The notes under the pieces are model-generated. The model made no database searches and had not been told where the DNA came from. It saw nothing but the letters and a program-made list of their open reading frames with translations. Below are positions 19,508 to 29,964 of a DNA stretch of 64,000 bases, in pieces. Source of the stretch: Pratylenchus scribneri (Eukaryota > Nematoda > Chromadorea > Rhabditida > Pratylenchidae); contig JAQSEB010000101.1 of NCBI GenBank assembly GCA_030063045.1, forward strand, positions 186,001 to 250,000. The letters run 5' to 3'. Numbering within the stretch: the first letter of the stretch is position 1; every line of letters starts with the position of its first letter. The translations under genes and the position numbers were made by a program.

Positions 19508-19515
19508 TTTATATA
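19508..19515 (-). promoter_or_regulatory. TATA box of the small-protein/integrase/penton unit
   Basis: Minus strand TCTATATAAATGCAAAAAAAATC, 34 bp before the ATG at 19474. It shares both TATA core and TGCAAAAAAAATC with the promoter at 12956-12963. Confidence 0.6.
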
Positions 19516-19534
19516 GACCCCTGATCAATCCAAC

Positions 19535-20152
19535 TTAATCAATTGGAAGATAAATTTTTTGCTTTTCCCCAGGAAAAATGTCCGTTGACAAACGCAAATA
19601 TTCAGGTGCATTTGGGTGCATATTGATTACCAAATATGAAAAGGGTTCATGAGTGGCATCTGTCCAAGCCTCCATAAAATAATTCAATCTCCCGGGAAAT
19701 AATTGTGAACCAATTGTTTTTGATTGCAATTGGGCCGATGGGCTACGCATCAAGACAAGCACGTGGGCATTGCTCCTTGCCGTACGAATATTCCTTCCAA
19801 ATATGGATTGAGTCACAAACACAACGCTGGTGTTCCAATTATGGGATCCACGTGTGAATAGGAGGTCAAGAAAATCATTTTTTGTGTCCAGCATTAGATC
19901 ATCCAAAATGAGGAGCAAAGGTTTTGGCATGGATTTTATCATTTCCCCATCAGGAACGCCATTATATGTTTCCACACCTTCCACTGTTTTCAATCGCATA
20001 ATTGCGTCATTCAATTCGCCATAGCAATAGAGTACTTTCTGGGGTGGTGGATCGATCAATTGTTCTCGATGCTTTAGGAGCTTCAGCAACCATTGTGTTT
20101 TTCCAGAACCGGTGGCTCCAGCTAAAATTAGGGTGAAGGGTGAAAAGAACAT
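19535..20152 (-). CDS. FtsK/HerA-type genome packaging ATPase
   Basis: The 205-aa form starting at the ATG at 20152 (MFFSPFTLILAG) is preferred. The same frame is open to an ATG at 20197, but that ATG overlaps a TATA-like box (20184-20191), so it is unlikely to be in the mRNA. Walker A is GATGSGKT (residues 12-19 of the short form); Walker B is LLLILDDL; SVVFVTQSIFGRN carries the downstream sensor-like Gln. The size and motif spacing match Polinton and adenovirus IVa2/A32-like packaging motors, which push the linear genome into the capsid. It is the outermost gene at the right end and appears intact. Confidence 0.95.
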   Translation of the reverse strand: MFFSPFTLILAGATGSGKTQWLLKLLKHREQLIDPPPQKVLYCYGELNDAIMRLKTVEGVETYNGVPDGEMIKSMPKPLLLILDDLMLDTKNDFLDLLFTRGSHNWNTSVVFVTQSIFGRNIRTARSNAHVLVLMRSPSAQLQSKTIGSQLFPGRLNYFMEAWTDATHEPFSYLVINMHPNAPEYLRLSTDIFPGEKQKIYLPID

Positions 20153-20183
20153 TTTAATGAGTGTAATTGAATACATATGATTG

Positions 20184-20191
20184 CTTAAATA
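20184..20191 (-). promoter_or_regulatory. TATA-like box of the packaging ATPase
   Basis: Minus strand TCTATTTAAG, 32 bp before the ATG at 20152. It deviates from the other boxes by one base and decides the start of the ATPase. Confidence 0.45.
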
Positions 20192-20202
20192 GACCATGCA
20201 TT

Positions 20203-20305
20203 CATCCTTTGCCCATATTTATTATTATCCACATCATTTCTTTCCATCAGCCTTTGCTCCCTAACTCTTCTTATTACCCCCTAATTCTACTCTCCCCACA
20301 TTCAG
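20203..20305. other. Subterminal region inside the right TIR
   Basis: This short non-coding stretch matches (reverse complement, diverged) 2660-2760 at the left end, including GACTGAAT next to the TIR border. It is the remnant of a longer ancestral TIR. Confidence 0.55.
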
Positions 20306-21081
20306 TCTTTATGCCCTTATCTATAAAGATGTAAAGTAATACTTTTTGAATAATCAAAATTAGATTAGTTATTAATGGGCACATTATTCCTTACATGGTC
20401 TAAATATTATAAAAATTAATATAATTAAATGTATTAGATATGAGATAATTATTTTAATCTTGGAAAAAAAGATAATAAATTAATTGGGATAATAAAGAAA
20501 AGTTTGGAAATTTGGTCAATAAAATTGAGTCAAAAAATCAATGATCAATATCGCTTCTGTTTACAAAAATCAAAGGACTGTAGTGGGCACACATAGGAGT
20601 GTAGTGGGAAGGTCCCTTCTGTTTACATAAATCAAAAACCAATGGTCCTCCTTTTCACTCATGAGGGAAAAAGGGGAATTGGTTGGAGGTAGTGGATGGT
20701 ATATGAGCGAAATTGAATGTTCCCTCATCCAATGACCGAATAGCCGAAAGGTGAAGGCTATGGATTTATTTTGGTCGGCTCGGGTTCAATTCCCGGTCGG
20801 GTCGAGGAATTTTTGAATTGCCAATGGTAACTCAAAATTGTCTAAAGATAATAAGTAATTAATTTAAAATTAATTAAAAAATTAAAGATTAAAAAGTTAA
20901 ATTGTGTCTCTTCAATGAATAGACACAATGTGTCAATTAATTAATTGACGTAATTAAGAGATCAATCTTCTAAAGTAGCTCGATAGGATTGGGCTAAATG
21001 ATCAATGATCAATCTTACCTCGATAGGATCGAGCTAAGGGATCAAAGATCAATCTGGATGAAAATTGTACTATATACTACT
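20306..21081. repeat. Right terminal inverted repeat of the Maverick
   Basis: 776 bp, the reverse complement of 1409-2184 with three mismatches seen by eye (at about 20351, 20588 and 20801). It ends CTATATACTACT directly before the duplicated TTTATT. Confidence 0.95.
20733..20806 (+). other. tRNA-like segment with A and B boxes inside the right TIR
   Basis: The segment has a D-arm-like AGCC/GGCT hairpin overlapping TAGCCGAAAGG (box A: TRGYNNARNNG) and a T-arm TCGGG-TTCAATT-CCCGG containing GGTTCAATTCC (box B). The spacing between boxes is as in tRNA genes. The T-arm and following TCGGGTC resemble tRNA-Glu/Asp 3' halves, but the anticodon stem is poor and the acceptor stem has mismatches. It is therefore a tRNA-derived sequence or pol III promoter, not a clear functional tRNA. 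Confidence 0.55.
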
Positions 21082-21087
21082 TTTATT
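21082..21087. repeat. Target-site duplication, right copy (TTTATT)
   Basis: Identical to 1403-1408; directly follows the last base of the right TIR. Confidence 0.9.
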
Positions 21088-21201
21088 TAAATTTTTTAAA
21101 GAAAAATTTTTTGGCCTTAATTTTAATTTAACTAGATGAAAGTTAAGCAATAAATTATTTGAAATAGGAAGAAAATTTAATTGATTATATAATAATAGTA
21201 A

Positions 21202-21375
21202 TCAAATACGTGCTCGATCACGTTCAAGACCGGCTTCAACTCCACAAAAAACATTGACTAAGTGAAACAATTGTTTTAACAAAGTGGTCAAAAGCGCACA
21301 TTCTCTATCGAAGAAACCAAAACTGCTCTTGAAAAATTTCTTGAGATATTGGCCTAAAAGCAGCAATAACAACAT
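21202..21375 (-). CDS. Short host ORF with hydrophobic N-terminus (57 aa)
   Basis: Starts ATG at 21375 and ends TGA at 21202. The peptide begins MLLLLLLGQYLKKFF and continues with FDRECALLTTLLK and VEAGLERDRARI, a residue mix that stands out from the A+T-rich surroundings. The N-terminus could be a short signal peptide or the ORF could be the terminal exon of a longer gene, since an in-frame stop lies four codons upstream of the ATG. The Maverick is inserted about 120 bp downstream of the stop. No family is recognised. Confidence 0.45.
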   Translation of the reverse strand: MLLLLLLGQYLKKFFKSSFGFFDRECALLTTLLKQLFHLVNVFCGVEAGLERDRARI

Positions 21376-21566
21376 TAACAAAACTAATTATTTTGAGAAA
21401 TATACAATTAAAAATATTATATATTTATTTGGAACAAATTAACAGGAGTTACTCCAGATTAAATAAAAGTATCTTTTCTTATTTAATATAATAAATAATT
21501 AAATAATATTTGTTAATATCACATTTTAATTTCAATTAATTCAATAATAATAATAATTCTTATTCA

Positions 21567-23425
21567 GGGCCCCGTTTCAATTAACTACTTTAACTTTGAA
21601 CATTTTAAAAGTTAAAAGTCAAAGTAAAAATTAAAGTTAAAAGTAAAGTATTTCAATTCTTTTTTAAAAGTAAAAATTAAAAGTTAAAAGTTAAAGGAAA
21701 AATTTTAAAAGTTAAAAGTAAAAATTTTAAAAGTTCAAATTAAAAGTTCAAAGTTAAAAGTAAAAACGTGTCAATTAAATTTTTCTTACTTTTAATATTT
21801 CACCCTTAACTTTGAACTAATTGAAACGCAATTTCCCTTTATAATTTAAAAGTAAAAAAATGAATCGAAAAATGAAAGTATTTTAAATATATATCCAATA
21901 TAAGATAATCATATTTCGAGAACAAGTCATTAAAAAATTCTGAAAATTTTAGAAAATATTTTTTACTCAATTTTATATAGTTCATAAAGTTTTAAAATTT
22001 TTACTTCCATGTTTTTTAATTAAAACATTTTTTTCCAAAAAGAAAAGAATTTCGTCAAACAATGCATGTTAAAAAATAATAATATTGGAAACTGTTTCAT
22101 ATTTAGAGCCTAAATAAATAGCTGGTTGAGATCTATTTAACGATATGAAAAGAAAAAATGTTTCGTTTAAAATTTTAAAAATTATAGCCAAAAATGTCCA
22201 AAAATCAAAAATAATTCCAAAATTTATTCTAAAAATCATATTTCCGAAATTTCTAAACCAATCTATTAAAATAATAAATCCTTCGAAAGCCAAAATTTAA
22301 CTCTTTTAAATGATTTAAAACTTTTAGAAAATGCTTTAGTTTTTCATTAGTTATGGTATCTTAAATTCTGTCGTCCACGATTGCATGCGCCTAAATGGAC
22401 TATGGACTAAAAAATTTTCAGAGTGATTGAAAAATTTTCAAATTTTTTTAAATGATTCCATTATATCAGAAGATTTATCAGAAAAAATTTCAAACATTTA
22501 CTTTTGAACATTCCAAAGATTCTGAATTTTTCTTGAATCATAAATGTTGACCATTGCTACAATCAAAAATATTTTTTGTTCTCAACAAAAATAGGATTAA
22601 ATACCCTAGAAAAATTATTTTATGTCTAATATAGTTAGTTTACTATTAAGGCAAAATTTCAGAATTTTTCTTCCACTTTTGGCTTAATTATGATTTTTTT
22701 ATTACGGATTTATCGTAAATCTTTAGCTTTAAAAAAATATTTAAAATAATTGTCAAAAAATTTTGAAAAAAATTCATAATATTGAAATATGTCTTTTATA
22801 TAATCCCTGAAATTTACAGACTTTTTGGTTAGCATAAACACCAATTATGAATTTTTTTCTAATAGTTAAAATCCCATTTTAACCTAGTCCTCCTTTTTCA
22901 AGACTTTATTTTAAAAATTCATATAAAATTCATAATTCAAATTCTTAAGTCAAATTTTATATCATTAGAAAGAGCAGAGTCTCTTCTATATATTATTTTT
23001 GATTTTATATTTTTAGAAATTTTTCTTAATTTTGTATGATTTTTTAAAAAAGTTCAAAGTGATGTTTTAGGGCCTTTTTGGACTTGTAAAATTTTCATTA
23101 AAAGTTAAAAGTAAAAATTAAAAGTTAAGGGCATCTTTTAAAAGTAATGGGATTTCAAAGTAAGAATTGAAACGGAATCACCCTTTACTTTGAAAATTTG
23201 GCTTTTAACTTTTAACTTTGAACTTTTAATTTGAAAAATGCAATTGAAACGGAAAAATATCGAACTTTTAACTTTTACTTTTAACTTTGAAAATTTTGCC
23301 TTTAACTTTTAATTTTAACTTTTAACTTTGAAAATTCAATTGAAACAGATTTACTTTCAACTTTTAAAAAGTTCAAAGTAAAAGTTCAAAGTTAAAAGTT
23401 AAAGTAGCTAATTGAAACGGGGCCC
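21567..23425. mobile_element. Non-autonomous inverted-repeat DNA transposon, 1.86 kb
   Basis: The ends are GGGCCCCGTTTCAATTAACT and its near mirror (right end, reverse complement GGGCCCCGTTTCAATTAGCT). Behind each end lies a 250-340-bp array of AAAGTTAAAAGT-type units (AAAGTTCAAAG, AAAAGTTAAAAG), in opposite orientation at the two ends. The interior (about 21880-23080) is A+T-rich with no transposase or other gene. I could not find a convincing target-site duplication, so the superfamily (hAT, PIF/Harbinger or other) is open. Confidence 0.8.
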
Positions 23426-23516
23426 AGATATATTGAACGTAAAAATTAGTCTGTTAAAATAATATTTATTAAATATGAAATTATTAAAATTTTAATATTA
23501 CGAATTTGATGCTGAG

Positions 23517-23761
23517 ATATTTCAAAATTTTTGAATGATGTGAATTTTGACCAATTATTGGATGATTGCAATTTAGATGGTGAACAGTTCGTTTATAATC
23601 AAGAGATTAAGCTGGATACTTTGAATTTAAAATATTCAATTTTATTACTTTAAATGATTTTAATTGGTCTATTAAAATACAGGCCAATTATTCTAGAGGA
23701 AATAAAAAAATGGTCGGAAGAAGAAAATTTAGAGCAAAATTTCTTAAAAGAAAATAATTAG
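23517..23761 (+). CDS. Possible last two exons of a host gene
   Basis: Exon 23517-23586 contains NDVNFDQLLDDCNLDGE and ends at a GTTCGT donor in phase 2. After a 96-bp intron with acceptor TACAG, exon 23683-23761 keeps phase and encodes PIILEEIKKWSEEENLEQNF before a TAG. The phase agreement and acidic, helical peptide make this a fair exon pair. The acceptor of the first exon (GCTGAG) is weak, earlier exons are not seen, and no family is recognised. The inverted-repeat transposon lies just upstream, so earlier exons could be beyond it. Confidence 0.45.
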
Positions 23762-25052
23762 AATTAAATGCTTTTAATATTTATTTTTATTTTTTTGTAA
23801 TATATTATTGTATAAATATTGAAGGGGGTGGAATTTATTTTGGGATCTTTTTGTTCGTTTCCATCCATTATTGATCGAAAACCTAATGAATTTTTTAGAA
23901 AAAAAAAATAATTTAAATATTAATTTTAAATAAAATAAATAGAAAAAGCAATAAATGACAAATCATCTAAAAAAATTAAAAGGATTGAAATAAAAATAAT
24001 AATTAATTGACAAAATTAAATAAAATATAAAATAAATTTAACTTTAAAAAATAGTTTTCAAATTTTTAAATTGTTAAAACATTATGAAAACAAAAATATT
24101 TTTTCTTTATTGTTAAGTTTAATATAAAAAAGGATAATTTGTCAATATTTTACAATTTTTTTATGATTTTTATTATAATTGCCAAATCTTATGATTATTT
24201 AAGAAACCGAAAAAAAATATTATATAATTATTATCATAAAAAAAATTTTTGAATCTATAAAAAAAATTTGTATAAAATTATTTAATTAGTAAGCAAATAA
24301 AATTAATTATATCTTTATAAAAATTTATTATAAATTTGTATAAAATTATTTTTCTGTAAATTAGGAAAAGATAAAAAAAATACCGAATAAATTTATGTTC
24401 AAATCATTTTATTATAAATTTAATTAAGCGGAATGGATTAAATTGTTTATAATGCAAAGAATCCTATTATGATCATTTAAAATTATTTTTATTATAAAAA
24501 TATCAAACAGAAAGTTTTGCCTTAAAAAATATAAAAAAATAGTTAAAATTAAAACTAGCAAAACAAAATTTTTCTATTAAAGAATAATAAAATTAATTTT
24601 TTTAAACAAAAGTAAATAATCAATATAAAACTGGATTTATTATTGCAATAAAGGTAAATACAAGAAACCAACTCGAAGTTGAAATAAAAAATGATAATGG
24701 TACAGAGTAAAATTTAATTATAGAAAAATATAATAAAATTATATTAGAATATAAAGATTAAAAATAAAGTAAAACTCAAATTAACTAAATTATTTTATTA
24801 TCTTTGAATAGGAAATTTAATAAAATATTTATATTTGAAAAATAAATTCCAAAATATTATATATAATAAAGATAATAATAGGTTACAAGCTAGAAATATG
24901 TTCATGAACGGGAAAATATGTTATGTAATGTTTTGTTTTTTTGAAAATAGAAAAAAAAGAGTGAAAAAATTAAAAAACAATAATAATCAAAGGAAATATA
25001 ATTAATAGAACAAATTTACATTATTTAATAAATATATAAATTTAATATAATA
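23762..25052. other. A+T-rich stretch without recognisable features
   Basis: Homopolymer-rich A+T sequence. I see no coding-like island, repeat array or RNA gene in it. Confidence 0.6.
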
Positions 25053-25094
25053 CTAGCTCAGTCGAACGCCCTATCGGGCGTTCTTCTGAGCTAG
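25053..25094. other. 42-nt two-step perfect hairpin
   Basis: CTAGCTCAG pairs with CTGAGCTAG, and inside it GAACGCCC pairs with GGGCGTTC around a TATC loop, with a 2x2 internal loop between. It is GC-rich in an A+T desert and opens the repeat block to its right. Confidence 0.75.
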
Positions 25095-25118
25095 GGAAGT
25101 GTGACTGTTGTTATCTTC

Positions 25119-25346
25119 TTCGCCCCTTCGGGGCTCAGCTCGCTTCACTCGCCCTTCGATTATTTCCTTATTATATTTACTTCGCCCCTTCGGGGCTCAG
25201 AGAATTAATTTGTGAAGTTCGGGGCTCAGAAAGTTGATAATGGTTTATGGATATATTCCTATATAATCTTCGCCCCTTCGGGGCTCAAAAGGTTGATAAG
25301 GATTTATGGATATATTTCTGTATAATCTTCACCCCTTCGGTGCTCA
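25119..25346. repeat. Tandem repeat with CGCCCCTTCGGGGC hairpin
   Basis: Units at 25119, 25181, 25269 and 25328, with a truncated one at 25216. Each contains TTCGCCCCTTCGGGGCTCA, a GCCCC/GGGGC stem with TTC-type loop. Two spacers share GTTGATAA, TTTATGGATATATT and TATAATC, giving a unit of about 60 bp. The last unit (ACCCCTTCGGTGC) keeps the stem through a paired change. Confidence 0.75.
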
Positions 25347-26135
25347 GTTCCAGCATCATCAAACTTGGCCATAACTTATGGCCTTGCTGCGCGAGACTTG
25401 AACCAAGTGCAAAATCAATGTCACCATCTTTTTCAGCACCCTCGATTACCCTATATTTGGCATTTCTTTCATGAAAATCTAAAATCTTCAAATTTTGCCA
25501 TAACTTATGGCCTAGCTGCGCGAGACTAGTACCAAATGCAAAATCAATGTCACCATCTTTTTCAGCTTCCTCTATTACCCTATATTTGACATTTCTATCA
25601 TCAAAATCTTAAATTCTCAAACTTGGCCATAACTTATGGCATAGCTGCGCGAGACTTGAACCAAATGCAAAACCAACATCATCATCATCTTCAACACCAT
25701 CGATTACCCTAAATTTGACATTTCTATCATAAAATCTCACAATAAATAATTAAACATTGCTTAACATGATTATGGAATATTGCACATTTTTGTGGAATAC
25801 TCCACATTTCATAGAAAATAAAATTAGCATATTTCATGGCCAACACCTAAACCAAATGCAAAAAGATTATCACCATCATCTTTAGCATGGTCGATTACCC
25901 TATATTTCACTTCTCCATCATCAAAATCCAACATCACCAAACTAGGCCATGACGCTGTGGCCTAGCTGCGCGAGACTTGAACCAAATGCAAAACCATTAT
26001 TACGATCGTCTTCAGCACCCTCGATTACCCTATACTTGACATTTTCATCATCAAAAACATCATTATCAAACTTGGCCATAGCTTATGGCCTAGCTGCGCG
26101 AGACTTAGCCAAATCAAAAAACTAACTATCTGGTC
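25347..26135. repeat. 129-bp satellite, about five copies
   Basis: Units begin with GGCCATAACTTATGGCC (a near-palindrome) at 25367, 25496, 25625, 25944 and 26073. Three intervals are 129 bp; the fourth is 319 bp because of a degenerate unit and an insertion around 25740-25850. Each unit also has TAGCTGCGCGAGACTTGAAC, GCAAAATCAATGTCACCATC and CGATTACCCTATATTTG. Open frames in it are not genes. Confidence 0.85.
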
Positions 26136-27969
26136 ATGATCAGCACCCCCGAAAACCGCCGAATACAAAAAATCAACTCAATCCATCCACATCACATCGA
26201 GAAAAGCGAGTAACAGACAGAATCGGTTCTCTAAAATTATATATAGGATGGAAAAAAATATTATTAAAAAAATAAATAATTAAATTTTTATTGGAATATT
26301 TTTGTGTATATCTCGATATATGTACTGATTATATAACCATCTTATCTGTTGATCCAATTATTATAGGATTGCATAAATTTTTCTGATTTTTAATTCTTCA
26401 AAATGAAAATAAGTTATTTCAAGCGATATTACGTTTATTGACTTCAAAGAAAAAATCGACAATCAATTTGAATTCAAATACGATGAATAATAAACTGTTC
26501 TGGACGATAAATAAAGAAATAAGAAAAAATTCCATTTAAAAGAAAATAGCTAGAGAAATAAATTGATTTATATTTAAAATTTCTCATATATTAAATGAAA
26601 TAAGAATTGAACACTATTTCGATAGTGAAATCGAATATTATCAATAATTTTGGCGCTCTAACTTAATTTAAATAAAATATTTTCTTCTAAATAATAATTA
26701 AAATTATTTTTATAATAGATTTGAATCCATAATTTTTAGCAAAATATAAAATAAGTAAATTATCAAGAATTTCAGCCTAAAGAATATTGAAAAAAATATT
26801 AGATTTCATTTATAAAGTTAAAAAGAAAAATTTTTAAAATAAAATTGAAAAAGAAATCCGGATAATATAATAAAGAAAAAATTTTACTAAATAAATTTAA
26901 AATTTTTAATTTTTCTATAAATTATTTACAATAGTAATATTTAGAAATAAAATAATTCTTGTAATTCACATCTTCAACTATTTTAAATATAAGGATATAG
27001 TGACCAATCAGAAAAATCAAAGAAAGAAAGAAATAAATAAAAATTAGAAATTTCTTTCGTTAAAATTTTGTTTGAAAATTAATGTTAGAGTGATATTAGA
27101 AATTATATATTGATTTAAAAAAATAATTATATCTGTAAGTAAATTGAGGTAATAAATTTGAAAATATTAAAAAAATATATTTTGAAGAAAAAAAAAATTA
27201 TTGAATATAATTATGATGAATAAAATAAATTATTAAATTAATTTTCAATGAATATAAAAATCTTTTGAATTGAAAAAAGAAACATACCCATTCCCGAAAA
27301 AAAGTGAAATAAAAATATAGATGAAAATAAATTTTTTTAAATAATAATTAAAATAGGCCATAACAAAATTTTTAAAATCTTAATAACAAAGAGGCATAAT
27401 ACCATATTTCGAAATATTTTGAAATAGACATTTCATGGAGAAATAAATTAGCCTGTTATAATACAATGGAAATTTCAAGTCACTCATATTTTTAAATATT
27501 CTAATAAAAAATTTGATTAAGATGATGTAAATAAACCAATAAATGAAAATCGAGGATCACTATTTTTCTAGTTTTAATACAAATAGGACTATTCCATTTA
27601 GGGCAATTTAAATAAATAAATTTTTAATTTACTGATAAAAATTGATTGTATATATTTAGAAATGAAAAATACTGATTTTTCATATTAATTATTAAAAAAA
27701 TTATTTAATAATAGAAAAAAAAGAAATAAACACTAAAAAATTAAGAAAATAAAATTAATTAATTTAAACCGGCATCAATTTCGACCAATCAGTGACACTG
27801 AAAATCGATCTATAAAAATTAAAAAAATATAATAAATTAAAATTCTAAAATCAAATTAAAATAAAGAATTATTCATTTATTTATTTTATGCCATTTAATA
27901 AAATTATTTATAAAAAATATGACAAAAATAATATTTCAAATCTTTGAAATTCTGCACTTTAATTTGTAG
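26136..27969. other. A+T-rich stretch without recognisable features
   Basis: After the end of the satellite there is low-complexity A+T sequence with no clear coding island or repeat. Confidence 0.55.
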
Positions 27970-28140
27970 TTAAAATTGATTGGCAATTTTGATGGAGCTC
28001 ACTTTCTGGCTCACATGGACAAAGCTAAACCATTTTATGGGCAAATAATTTTATCACGGGAGATGAACAATTTACAAACTTTTAGATTCGGAAATGGCCT
28101 ATCGGAAAGAAATTTTTATGTTACTTTTTACTATCATTAA
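27970..28140 (+). CDS. Possible terminal exon of an unrecognised host gene
   Basis: Acceptor TTTGTAG is followed by 56 open codons and TAA. The peptide includes IGNFDGAHFLAHMDKAKPFY and FRFGNGLSERNFYVTFYYH, far from the local background composition. A decayed copy of its first part may be present near 40055-40090 (TTTGTAGTTAA, CTGGCAATTTTG). No family is recognised. Upstream exons were not found. Confidence 0.5.
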   Translation, partial: LKLIGNFDGAHFLAHMDKAKPFYGQIILSREMNNLQTFRFGNGLSERNFYVTFYYH

Positions 28141-28819
28141 TAATATATTCCTAAAATGCAATTCTTATTTTTTAAGAATCTATTTAATTAAATATTGAAT
28201 AGTTATGAAAATTTATTGAATTTGAAGATTGCTTGGCAAAACGTTTGAAGCAAATTGCGGATAAAAAAATTAAATAATTTTCACAAATCAATTTGATTAA
28301 TGATATAAAAACGGAATGCATAAAATATAATCAATCAAATAAAAAAAAATCTGTTAAAACGATAGTTTTGAAAAGCAAGAGAGACATATTAAAAATTAAA
28401 TTTTCGTTAATTATATTAACGCATTTAAAAATATTAGATAAAAAATAGTCAAATAACAAATTTGATTAATAAAGTCATATAATTTTTTAAATTTACAATA
28501 TCTAAATCAAAATTTATTTAAAAAATTCAATAATTTGTTATATAACGAATATTATAAAATTAAATATTCGTAAAAAGGTGATTTAGAAATAGTAATTAAA
28601 AAATTTTTATAAAAAAAATAATATTTTATAATAGAATAATTTTTATTTTTAAAAATTAAAATTATTTAATTATCATTTAAACAAAAAAAAAAAAGAGAAA
28701 TATGCAAATAATAGTGCAAAATATGATTAAAATAATTTTCAAGAAATTAAAAATATTTTAAATCATTTAAACGATTTACTTTTAATGATCATCTACATAA
28801 GCAGTTCTAAAATTGAAAA

Positions 28820-29030
28820 ATTAAAACCTTGCTGATCCTTGAAATTTAGAGATGGCCTTAAAAAAGACGTAAGAGGCCCAAAAAAATATTGGACATTTTT
28901 TTGAAAGAGCATCGAGGTGCATTTCCCGATCGGAAAAGAAAGAAATGGGTTTGCATTTTTTAATAAAAATCAATAAAAAATATACTTTTCAGTCATCGTT
29001 TTCCAGAAGAAACTGCTCAATCCCAATCAG
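28820..29030 (+). CDS. Cluster of three possible micro-exons
   Basis: Three short segments are bordered by splice-like sites: AGATGGCCTTAAAAAAGAC followed by the strong donor GTAAGA (about 28842-28869); AGCATCGAGG to GAAATGG with donor GTTTGC (about 28909-28949); and TCATCG to CAATCAG between acceptor TTTTCAG and donor GTTAAA (about 28994-29031). I could not establish a common reading frame, so this is a weak call for a multi-exon host gene. Confidence 0.3.
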
Positions 29031-29964
29031 GTTAAAAAAATTTTTATAGTACAAGAGAAATTTAGCAGTTAAATTTTTTATAAAATTTGGTAATCTGGGA
29101 ACAAAAAACTTCCCATTGAATTCATATGTAAAAATTAATAAAAATTAAATTTCATAATTTTTGTGTCATAAAATGTAAATGATTTTTTCAATAAAATTGA
29201 GAAAAATTTAAATCTTTTAAAAGATTATTTTAAAATCAATTATAAAAATGTACATAATTAATATATATAAATGATATAAAAAGATTATTGAAATTATATT
29301 AAAATTAATAAAATAATTGAATATCAATTCTTAATAATAAAATATTCGATTACGAGAAAAATTACATAATATAGAACATAGAAGACAATCTTATGAAAAA
29401 ATGGTCTGATGTATTATAATCTTTTAAATTACTAATTAATTTAAGAATTTAAATTATTATTTTAAAAATTTAAAAAAAGCATATTTCCTAAAAAAAAACA
29501 AGAAATTCAGAGTTTAACCATCATTTTGTTAATTTTTTAGAATAAAAATTTTTTGAAATGAAAAAAATTATTATAAATAAAATATAATACGAAAAATTAT
29601 TTTTAATTTATACTTTATAATATATTAATGTATAATTCAAAATTATAAAGAGATTTTATAAAATTAATTTTAAAAAAAGATATATATTTCAATTTGATTG
29701 GAAATTGCAAAAATTTTAAAAATATTTTCAAATTATTTAATTAATAAGGAATTTTTTACAATGATTTTTTTATCATACCGATGAATGGATTATTTATTTT
29801 AGATGTAAAATTTCACTATATTATTTAAAGCTATTCAATAAGAAAATTATCGATGATTTAAAATTAAATATTTTAAATTTTGGTATTAAAAATAATAAAT
29901 TATATTTAATATAAACTTAAAAATTCATCCTTTATTTACATAATTATTAGCTAGATAAATATAT

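Larger units (their letters stand above)
1409..21081. mobile_element. Complete Maverick/Polinton virus-like transposon
   Basis: A 19,673-bp element bounded by 776-bp TIRs starting AGTAGTATATAG and by a perfect 6-bp target-site duplication. It carries the full Polinton core: protein-primed PolB, DDE integrase, adenain-like protease, FtsK/HerA-type packaging ATPase, major capsid protein, penton/minor capsid protein and small virion proteins. Gene layout is convergent, with PolB running right from the left end and all morphogenesis genes running left from the right end, meeting near 10.4-10.6 kb. Its genes are far less A+T-rich than the host flanks. Near-identical TIRs suggest a fairly recent insertion, yet four genes carry apparent lesions, so this copy is probably not autonomous unless some lesions are sequencing errors. 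Confidence 0.97.

Noticed and set aside
19535..20197. ATPase start at the ATG at 20197
   Set aside because: That ATG overlaps the TATA-like box at 20184-20191 and lies outside the likely mRNA; the ATG at 20152 gives the family-typical N-terminus.
21567..23425. Assignment to hAT or PIF/Harbinger
   Set aside because: Neither an 8-bp nor a TA-rich 3-bp target duplication is visible at the borders.
25053..25094. TAGCTCAGTCG looks like a tRNA A box
   Set aside because: No B box follows at tRNA distance, and the bases are explained by the perfect hairpin.
25347..26135. CRISPR-like array
   Set aside because: Units are 129 bp tandem copies without short conserved repeats separated by unique spacers; the host is a eukaryote.
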